This document shows positions 57,346 to 64,000 of a stretch of DNA of 64,000 bases, in pieces. The translations under genes were made by a program, and so were the position numbers. The first letter of the stretch is position 1; the number at the start of each line of letters is the position of its first letter. The stretch covers positions 310,001 to 374,000 of the forward strand of contig OZ037836.1 in assembly GCA_964035575.1 (NCBI GenBank), written 5' to 3'. The notes beneath the pieces are model-generated. The model had not been told where the DNA came from. It saw nothing but the letters and a program-made list of their open reading frames with translations, and did not search any database. Source of the DNA: Rhynchopus sp. YZ270_cl-10 (lineage: Eukaryota > Euglenozoa > Diplonemea > Diplonemida > Diplonemidae).

Positions 57346-58428
57346 TCACATGAACACACATTTGCACTTGGAATCGTCCACGAGGCTACCGCTACGGCTC
57401 TGCACACATTCTGACACAACACTGCTCGATCCTGTAATGTTGATGCTGCTTGTACGTATTTTGCATCTTTTTAGGAAGCTTGGACCAATGTGCTGAACAG
57501 TCGTCAACCCAGATAGGTCAAGTGCTTTCAATGCGGTGCAGTTGTAGAGAAAGTTCCTCCCAATTTGCGTCACATTGTTCCACCCAGAAATATCCAGTGT
57601 GGTCAATGAGGTGCAGTTGTAGAGAAAGTGCTCATCAACCCGCGTCACATTGTTCCACCCAGACAAGTCAAGGACTTGCAATGCTGTGCAGTAGCAGAGA
57701 AAGAAGTACCCTAACTGCCTCATGTTGCTCCCAGACATGTCAAGGGTGGTCAATGCGTTGCAGTGAGCGAGGAACAATTCCTCTATCTGCGTCACGTTGT
57801 TCCACCCAGACAAGTCCAGTGTGGTCAATGAGCAGCAGGAATAGAGGAACTTGTGTCCAACTGTTCTTAGGTTGATCCATCCAGACAAGTCAACAGTTGT
57901 CAACGTGCGGCAGTTTGAGAGAAAGCCTTCGCAAAGTTGCGTCACATTGCTCCATCCAGATAAATCAACAGTACGCAATGAGCTGCAGTCGGCGAGGAAA
58001 CAATTCCTGATTACAGCCACACCCGACACACCACTGAGATCAAGTGCTTCGAACGTGCCACGTCTCAGGCAGTCGGAGGGAATCTCAGTAACAACCTCCG
58101 CCTGCAGAAACAAATGACTCAGCTTGGGATCTGTCAGACCTTCGAACCTCTCTGACGTCAGCTCTCTCTCACCCAAGACACGAAGAGCTGCAATGGCGTC
58201 GTCCTTCTGCGACTTTGCCTTCTTCGTCAGCACAACTGTGTCCCCAGAACTCAGCTGCGTGATGTAGTCTCCTTCGGCCAGCAGCTTCCCTCCGAAGCTC
58301 ATGTCAAAGCCGTCTTCGCACAACTCTGCTGCAGACGCCACCTTCCGCCGTATGTCCGCAGTTGTATCATCCACACCCACCTCCACTGTGTACTTCTCTC
58401 CGTCAAAGTTCTTCACACATATTTCCAT
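57346..58428 (-). CDS. UBL-LRR protein with CaaX C-terminus (360 aa), intact
   Basis: Start MEICVKNF. UBL domain 1-70, linker 71-120 (LRVLGERELTSERFEGLTD, LSHLFLQAEVVTEIPS), then about nine 25-residue LRRs (LDLSGWNNVTQIGRNFL type) with conserved NC before each leucine. C-terminal linker SRSGSLVDDSKCKCVFM with a CaaX box. It is the uninterrupted paralogue of the gene broken by A3 (33661-33976 plus 41734-42491). Predicted cytosolic face of a membrane after prenylation; partner unknown. Confidence 0.88.
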   Translation of the reverse strand: MEICVKNFDGEKYTVEVGVDDTTADIRRKVASAAELCEDGFDMSFGGKLLAEGDYITQLSSGDTVVLTKKAKSQKDDAIAALRVLGERELTSERFEGLTDPKLSHLFLQAEVVTEIPSDCLRRGTFEALDLSGVSGVAVIRNCFLADCSSLRTVDLSGWSNVTQLCEGFLSNCRTLTTVDLSGWINLRTVGHKFLYSCCSLTTLDLSGWNNVTQIEELFLAHCNALTTLDMSGSNMRQLGYFFLCYCTALQVLDLSGWNNVTRVDEHFLYNCTSLTTLDISGWNNVTQIGRNFLYNCTALKALDLSGLTTVQHIGPSFLKRCKIRTSSINITGSSSVVSECVQSRSGSLVDDSKCKCVFM

Positions 58429-59170
58429 GGTTTTGTGTCTCTCTGTTTCGTGAAGGTGTTTTCAATTGGGGGTAAGAGTACGCAAGAGACAACAAACAGT
58501 TAGGGAGAGGTCTTTTGCTAATAAAAATGATCATCCAGATGTGGTGAAACGCCATAAACCCCACAACCCCTACAAAGATACTCCGCAAGCCATGCATAGT
58601 GGGGCAAGACAAAGCAACCAAAAGAGGAAGAGGACAACTTGCAAGTGTGCAGAAGAGTGTTTGGAAGATAAGGGTACAAAGGCACTGCGTGAATTGCACC
58701 CACGTAGGGGCGAACAACCTTCGTGACCACACAACCCACAGGAGCGCCCTTCAGAGAGAGCTAATATTTAGTGTTGTGTATTTGTTGTTCAAAATATCAG
58801 TAAATTGCAGTAGTGGCACCTCTGAGGATGAACACTACTCTGCCAAGCTGATTTATTTCATTCATTATTTCATTATCATTTCAAACACGTTTAAGCTGCT
58901 TTATTTCACATCGTTTTTGTTGCCACAGTTGTGCAATATCCACGTTTCACATTTTTTACTCATTTGCTTTTTGATCTTGGTAAAGTGACCCCCAAATAAG
59001 TTCTCGTGACAGTGCACCTGAACAAAATAAGTTCCCCAAACGTAGTATTAAACCTCCCTAAAAGGTACCCTTTTGTCATTATGGCAGTACCTACCGGCCC
59101 CCTTCCCAACCTCCCTTTGTACCCTTCTTCCCGTCCTTCCTTTATCCCCTCCCACCAGCACATCACGTCG
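58429..59170. other. Intergenic spacer between LRR paralogues
   Basis: Near-identical to 42492-43624 apart from internal deletions (the T-rich 42585-42920 and a short stretch near 43450-43500 are missing). No gene or RNA recognised. Confidence 0.7.
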
Positions 59171-60301
59171 TCATTGTGCGTGTCTCTGTCGTTTGTGGGC
59201 TTGCTCGGGGGATTCGTCTCTGCTGCGTTTCGGACGTGCTTCAACCACAAGATGCTTAAGTTCCTCGCTATTCCTTACTGTGCTGGACACAGCACTGCTG
59301 CAGCCGGAGAGGTAAATACTCTTCAACGAAGTGCAGCTGGTAGCAAAACCCGAACCTGATATCATACAGGTTTGTACGTACTGAACCTTGTTGAGTGGCG
59401 AGAGATCCAGGGTGGCTAAAGATTTGCAGTCGTCAAGAAAGTATCTGCCAATCTGCGTAACGTTCTTGAGTGGCGAGAGATCCAGGGTGGTTAAAGAGTT
59501 GCAGGCGTGAAGAAAGTAATCGCCAATCATCGTAACGTTGTTGAGTGGCGAGAGATCCAGGGTGGTTAAAGAGCTGCATTCGTTAAGAAAGCGACTGCCA
59601 ATCACCGTCACGTGGTTGAGTGGTGTCAGATCCACGGTTGTTAAAGAGTTGCAGCCGGAAAGAAAGAAACTCTCAATCCTCGTAACGTTGAGTGGTAGAG
59701 CCAGGGTGGTTAAAGAGTTGCAGTGGGAGAGAAAGCCAGAGCCAATCGCCGTCACGTGGTTGAGTGGTGTCAGATCCAGGGTGGTTAAAGAGCTGCAGGC
59801 GAAAAGAAAGTGACTGCCAATCACCGTCACATTGCTCAACCCAGAGAGGTCAATAGTTGTTAACGAGGTGCCCTCGAGGAAGTTGTCTCCAATCTGTGTC
59901 ACAATGGACACAGCACTGAGATCAAGGCGCGTTACCCATGCCTTCCTCAAGAACTCATCAGGAATGACAGTCGCAACCTCCGCCTGCAGAAGCAAACACG
60001 CCACCTCAGGATCCTCCACATCCTCCAACCTCTCTGGTGTGATGTTTCTCTCACCCAACGCATGAAGTGCTGCTATGGCTTCGTACTTCTGCGTGTTTGT
60101 GAGGTTGATTGTGTCACCAGCACTCAGCTGCGTCATGTCCGCTCCTTCTCCCATCGCTTCGTCTCCGAAACTCATGCAAAAGCTGTCTTCAGGCAACCCC
60201 ATTGCAGACGCCACCTTCCGCCGCAAGTCCTCCGCTGTGTCATCTGCACCCACCTCGACTGTGTGCTGATTCGCTTTGAAATCCTCGAAGTGCACGTCCA
60301 T
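59171..60301 (-). CDS. UBL-LRR protein with NLS-like tail (376 aa), intact
   Basis: Start MDVHFEDFKANQ. UBL domain to INLTNTQK, linker ALGERNITPERLEDVEDPEV, then about nine LRRs of the LDLTPLNHVTxIGS type, one shortened (LALPLNVTRI). The tail KRSRDESPEQAHKRQRHAQ is basic and bipartite NLS-like, with no CaaX. It is the intact duplicate of the gene now scattered over 43625-55575, and so shows the pre-insertion sequence for elements A4 and B. Confidence 0.88.
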   Translation of the reverse strand: MDVHFEDFKANQHTVEVGADDTAEDLRRKVASAMGLPEDSFCMSFGDEAMGEGADMTQLSAGDTINLTNTQKYEAIAALHALGERNITPERLEDVEDPEVACLLLQAEVATVIPDEFLRKAWVTRLDLSAVSIVTQIGDNFLEGTSLTTIDLSGLSNVTVIGSHFLFACSSLTTLDLTPLNHVTAIGSGFLSHCNSLTTLALPLNVTRIESFFLSGCNSLTTVDLTPLNHVTVIGSRFLNECSSLTTLDLSPLNNVTMIGDYFLHACNSLTTLDLSPLKNVTQIGRYFLDDCKSLATLDLSPLNKVQYVQTCMISGSGFATSCTSLKSIYLSGCSSAVSSTVRNSEELKHLVVEARPKRSRDESPEQAHKRQRHAQ

Positions 60302-60489
60302 TTGTTTGTTGTGGCTTTGTGTTCACTGATCTGTGTGTGGTGGTGGGGTGTGGAGGACAAGACAAGAAATACCCCGTGCAACCCCGTTTTGAAGGGTTTC
60401 AACCCTGAACAAATGCCCGAAACGTCGTTATTGGCGCTTTCTGCAGTTCCTCCGTTCGTACGGGGATTCCTCTTCCCCGTGGGTGAGGC

Positions 60490-61690
60490 ACAAACTCGCA
60501 TTATCCCGTACTCCTTCTTCAGTTGCGTCTTCATCTCCTCTCTGCTTGTCCCCGGCTTCACCGGATCCACCAGGAGCTTCTCCCCACTCCTTGTCATCTC
60601 CGAGGTCGGGTTGCAACGGAAGGAAATAGTCGGCAGATGGCTCGGGCGAGGAGGCTGGGAGGAAGATGAAAGAGGTGGGCGGCCCTTCGGGCCCCAGCCC
60701 ACCTCTTCAATTTTTTTATTTGTACCTTTTTTGTTTTTTTTGAAGAATTCTTCATCGGATTCTTCAGCGCGGAAAAACTGATTATGGCTTAGTACCGCAC
60801 TCCCGTGTATTTGGTGCACCCAGATGGTCAAACACCCGATTTTTGCGTTTTTTTGCGTTTTTTTGCATTTTTTCGCCCAGTATTGAGGACATGTGGGGGT
60901 GAGGACCACCGAGGGCAATTTTGTGAATTTTTTTGGGGTCAAAAATTGACTTGTCTTTCGCAAATCCCACGAAAAATCGTGGTGCGCAAAATCGCGTTTT
61001 AGACCCCCTTAGATGCTCAAAAGTGTCAAATTTTGCTTTTAATGGCCTCAAATCGTCGAAATTCGCCCTAAAAGGGGGCAAAAAAAAAAATTCGAGAGTC
61101 CCTTTCCCTGTGAGGCAATAGCCACCGGCAAAAACACCTGTCATATGACAGGTGGTACCTGTCATTTTGACAGGTACCACCTGTCATTTGACAGGTGCAC
61201 CTGTCAAAATGACAGGTGCACCTGTCATTTTACAGGTACCACCTGTCATATTACTAGTAATATTCAATTATCACCTGTCATATTTATAACTAGTAACACC
61301 ACCTGTCATATCACCTGTCATGGCCATAACTAGTCCGTCGTGTGGTCTGACCAAGCCCCCCCTTGGTCATGACCAGGCCCCCCCTCGGTCATGACCAAGG
61401 GGGGGCCTGGTCATTTTGACCAGGCTAAAAGCCTGGTCAGTCACCTGACCAAGCCACCGTGATAGGGAGTCGGACCCCCTACCCCCCCCCAGTAACACTG
61501 GTTGTGCTTAGAAAACCCGAATTTTTTACCCTTGAAAAGTGCATTTGAGGAAGTCACAATGCGTCAAAACGAAAAGGTCGTTTTTGGCACTTTTAAAACC
61601 GGGCTCCGCTGAGTTCACCATATTTTTGCTCGATTTATTTAGTGGAGTAACTATTACTTTATCGTATGTGTGGACAATAATTTGGGACGG
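60490..61690. other. Unique inserted block with palindrome arrays and T-rich tracts
   Basis: Homology with the other LRR 5' flank stops at about 60490 and with LRR 3' flank resumes at about 61697. In between, nothing matches the rest of the window. 60500-60780 has an open minus-strand frame (SREEMKTQLKKEYGIM, KGRPPLSSSSQPPRP) that I cannot assign. 60840-61090 has runs such as TTTTTTTGCG repeats. 61134-61460 is densely palindromic. A poly-C run is at 61482-61491. Probably a foreign or mobile fragment of unknown type. Confidence 0.5.
61134..61322. repeat. Cluster of ACCTGTCA / TGACAGGT octamers in palindromes
   Basis: Nine ACCTGTCA (61136, 61157, 61179, 61199, 61220, 61241, 61273, 61301, 61313) and four TGACAGGT (61146, 61168, 61189, 61210). 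The left part forms nested hairpins, including the perfect 20-bp palindrome 61135-61154. A second array of TGGTCA/TGACCA follows at about 61350-61450. Confidence 0.92.
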
Positions 61691-61741
61691 AGCGTAAAAG
61701 ATTTTCTAACAAATGTACACAACTGTCGTGTCCCGGGGGCC

Positions 61742-62974
61742 TCACATGCACACACATTTGCACTTCGTATCTTCTTTGACCACTTCAGCGGCGTGGCTAA
61801 TGTCGTTGGTATCGCCCATGAGGTTACTGCCATGTACATTGCTACCACTACGGCTCTTCACATATTCTGGCACAACACTGCTGGATCCGGTGACGTTGAT
61901 GCTGCATTTAGGTATTTTGCATCCTTCCAGGAAGCCTTGCCCAATGTGCTGCACATTCCTCCACCCAGACAAGTCAAGGGTTTGCAATGCGCTGCAGTTG
62001 GAGAGAAAGTTCTTCCCAATTTGCGTCACATTGTTCCACCTAGAAATACCCAGTGGGGTTAATGAGCTGCAGTTGGAGAGAAAGTCGTCCCCAACCCGCG
62101 TCACATTCCTCCACCCAGACAAGTTAAGTGTTCGCAATGCGATGCAGTTGGAGAGAAAGTTCCTCCCAATTTGCGTCACATTGTTCCACCAAGAAATATC
62201 CAGTGTGGTCAATGCGCTGCAGTTGGAGAGAAAGTAGTCATCAACCCGCGTCACATTGTGCCACCCAGAAACATGAAGTGCGGTCAATGAGATGCAGTAG
62301 TAGAGAAAGTAGTCACCAACCCGCATCACATTGTTCCACCAAGAAATATCCAGTGTGGTCAGTGAGCTGCAGTTGGAGAGAAAGGACTCATCAACCCGAG
62401 TCACATTGTTCCACCCAGATAAGTCAAGTGTTCGCAATCCGGTGCAGTTGGAGAGAAAGAAGGACTCAATGTGCGTGACGTTGCTCCACCCAGATAAATC
62501 AGCAGTGTGCAATGGCCAGTACCCTTGCAGGAAACTCTCGCGTATTTTAGTTACACCTGACACACCACTGAGATCAAGTTCTTTGAACGTGCCACGTACT
62601 TTCGAACGTGCCAAGAATTGATTTGGGATCTCAGTAACAACCTCCGCCTGCAGAAACAAATGAATCAGCTTGGGATCTTCCAGACCTTTGAATCTCTCTG
62701 GCGTCAGCTCTCTCTCACCCAAGTCACGAAGAGCTGCAATGGCGTCGTCATTCCGAGACTTCGTCTTTTTCGTCAGCACAACTGTGTCCCCAGCACTCAG
62801 CTGCGTGACGTAGTCTCCTTCGGCCAGCAGCTTCCCTCCGAAGCTCATGTCAAAGCCGTCTTCGCACAACTCTGCTGCAGACGCCACCTTCCGCCGTATG
62901 TCCGCAGTTGTATCATCCACACCCACCTCGATTGTGTACTTCTCTCCGTCAAATCTCTCCACACATATTTCCAT
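61742..62974 (-). CDS. UBL-LRR protein with CaaX C-terminus (410 aa)
   Basis: Start at MEICVERF (ATG 62972-62974); the longer frame from 63070 has an unconserved leader. UBL domain, linker LRDLGERELTPERFKGLED, then about eleven LRRs (LDISWWNNVMRVGDYFL, LNLSGWRNVTRVG and similar), the largest number in this class here. C-terminal linker GDTNDISHAAEVVKEDTKCKCVCM, with a CaaX box (CVCM). Intact. Closely related to the degraded 9384-10479 gene in its C-terminal linker. Confidence 0.86.
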   Translation of the reverse strand: MEICVERFDGEKYTIEVGVDDTTADIRRKVASAAELCEDGFDMSFGGKLLAEGDYVTQLSAGDTVVLTKKTKSRNDDAIAALRDLGERELTPERFKGLEDPKLIHLFLQAEVVTEIPNQFLARSKVRGTFKELDLSGVSGVTKIRESFLQGYWPLHTADLSGWSNVTHIESFFLSNCTGLRTLDLSGWNNVTRVDESFLSNCSSLTTLDISWWNNVMRVGDYFLYYCISLTALHVSGWHNVTRVDDYFLSNCSALTTLDISWWNNVTQIGRNFLSNCIALRTLNLSGWRNVTRVGDDFLSNCSSLTPLGISRWNNVTQIGKNFLSNCSALQTLDLSGWRNVQHIGQGFLEGCKIPKCSINVTGSSSVVPEYVKSRSGSNVHGSNLMGDTNDISHAAEVVKEDTKCKCVCM

Positions 62975-63549
62975 GGTTTCGTGTCTCTCTGTTTTGTGCA
63001 GGTATTTTGGGTGGGGCAAGAAGAAACAACAACAATCAGGTAGAGGATACGTAGGACAATGCCTTGGCATTTATGTAGGATAATATTGTAACGACTTTGT
63101 GGATGTGGCCGTATTTTTGCATGACAGACTTCCAGATTGAACTGGGAAGCAGAAACCCCAAACCCTCCCAGACCCAACGGTCTAACTAACGTTGCATTAC
63201 AGTGTGTGGGGGAGAAGTGAGGAACACGAGAACGTCTCGTGGTGCGCCAACACCGGGTGAAGTGGTACGGGAGTGCTATTTACGATGCCTCCGTTTTGGT
63301 TCGCTCGTATTAGTGTACGCGATTTTCTTTCCTTACTTCAAAAACTCTCTCTTTTTTTCCTGGAAGAAAACAGTTTTCGATAAAAAGCTCCTGCGTCGGT
63401 TTTCTCTTTCACAGGATGCAAAAATATAACAAAACAAAGTGTGCGTAAAAAAACATCACCTGTTTCCTTTATTGAGGAGGTGACGTGATGTACAATTCAT
63501 TCTCTGAACAGCGTAACGAGCAGCTGGCCTCTCGAAAGATGCACATGCC
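62975..63549. other. Intergenic spacer
   Basis: 63130-63230 resembles 8910-9020 (around CCCCAAACCCTCCCAGACC). Nothing else recognised. The 3' flank of the last gene begins near 63510 and resembles 11085-11122. Confidence 0.6.
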
Positions 63550-64000
63550 TCACATGCACACACATTTGCACTTGGTATCGTCCATCATGAGGCGACCGCT
63601 AGTTACATATTCTGACACAACTCTGCTCGATCCTGTGACGTTGATGCTGCTTGTAGGTATGTTGCATCCTTTTAGGGTGCCTGTCCCAACGTGCGACACA
63701 CTCGTCCACCCAGACAAGTCAAGTGTGGTCAATGCGCTGCAGTTGGACAGGCACGAACGTCCAATCTGCGAAACATTGCTCCACCCAGACAAGTCCAGTG
63801 TCGTTAACGAGGTGCAGCCGCCGAGGAAGTAGTCCTCAACCTGCGTCACATTGCTCCACCCAGATAAGTCCAGTGTTTGCAATGCGCTGCACTCGGAGAG
63901 GAAACAGATCCCAATCCGCGTCACATTGTTCCACCTAGAAATACCCAGTGTGGTCAATGAGCTGCAGTTGGAGAGAAAGTAGTCATCAACCCGCGTCGCA
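63550..64000 (-). CDS. UBL-LRR protein, CaaX type, C-terminal part (cut by window edge)
   Basis: Open frame entering from the right edge. Encodes five or six LRR units (LGISRWNNVTRIG, LDLSGWSNVTQVE, LDLSGWTSVSHVG) and the C-terminus DDTKCKCVCM with a CaaX box. The N-terminal UBL should lie beyond 64000. Confidence 0.85.
   Translation of the reverse strand, partial: ATRVDDYFLSNCSSLTTLGISRWNNVTRIGICFLSECSALQTLDLSGWSNVTQVEDYFLGGCTSLTTLDLSGWSNVSQIGRSCLSNCSALTTLDLSGWTSVSHVGTGTLKGCNIPTSSINVTGSSRVVSEYVTSGRLMMDDTKCKCVCM

Noticed and set aside
61134-61322. CRISPR array
   Set aside because: Octamers occur in both orientations in palindromes with no unique spacers of constant length, and the host is eukaryotic.

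Overview
This window looks like nuclear DNA from an intron-poor protist, most likely a kinetoplastid or close euglenozoan relative. That is an inference from three things: an HSP70 whose sequence is very close to the trypanosomatid cytosolic type, every recognisable host gene being on the minus strand with no introns (as in kinetoplastid polycistronic clusters), and non-LTR retrotransposons with trypanosome-like features (APE endonuclease plus RT, 5' HDV-like ribozyme, a 2A-like peptide). No spliced-leader gene, tRNA, rRNA or CRISPR was seen.

Host layer. The host locus is a tandem family of one protein architecture: an N-terminal ubiquitin-like (UBL) domain, a short helical linker, then 25-residue BspA-like leucine-rich repeats (LRRs). 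Reading 5'->3' on the minus strand (right to left) the genes are: a partial gene (63550-64000), 61742-62974, 59171-60301, 57346-58428, a gene split into three pieces (55360-55575, 45800-46498, 43625-43877), a gene split in two (41734-42491, 33661-33976), HSP70 (30429-32273), 28726-29715, an LRR/HSP70 chimera (27397-28185), 24212-25477, a split gene (21487-22316 and 13452-13708), 11123-12124, a degraded gene (9384-10479) and an interrupted gene (6832-7435). One C-terminal class ends in a CaaX box (CVCM or CVFM), the other in a basic NLS-like tail (RSRDESPEQ...). The 57.3-60.5 kb gene pair is a recent duplicate of the pair now broken between 33.7 and 55.6 kb, so it preserves the pre-insertion state.

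Mobile layer. More than half the window is retrotransposon. Family A (about 7.76 kb; 1-6831 incomplete, 13709-21486, 33977-41733, and a 5'-truncated 43878-45799) encodes an OTU-protease ORF1 and an APE/RT ORF2. A 616-bp non-autonomous element (9759-10374) shares its 3' tail and target. All five of these insertions lie in sense orientation at the same codon of an LRR repeat, just after the C-x-x-L-x-x-L residues, with 17-20 bp target-site duplications where both ends are visible. Family B (46499-55359, 8.86 kb) sits in the UBL-end of another LRR gene. Its ORF1 and ORF2 are in one frame separated by a single UGA in the leaky context UGA-CGG, followed by a 2A-like motif almost identical to the Thosea asigna virus 2A, then APE/RT, zinc knuckles and a C-terminal PIP box. 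The 5' ends of A, B and (more weakly) the short element can be folded as HDV-like self-cleaving ribozymes whose first nucleotide coincides with the boundary set independently by the target-site duplication. A pogo-like Tc1/mariner MITE (25774-26712) and an expanded 7-bp satellite (10480-11073) complete the set.

How it fits together. The LRR multigene family acts as a repeated landing pad for family A. In two full-length insertions the host LRR frame ends 3 nt before the element's ORF1 AUG, so host transcription and possibly translation reinitiation could drive the element, while the 5' ribozyme would release its RNA from the host transcript. The element carries an OTU (deubiquitinase-type) domain and its target genes carry a UBL domain; a functional link is speculative.
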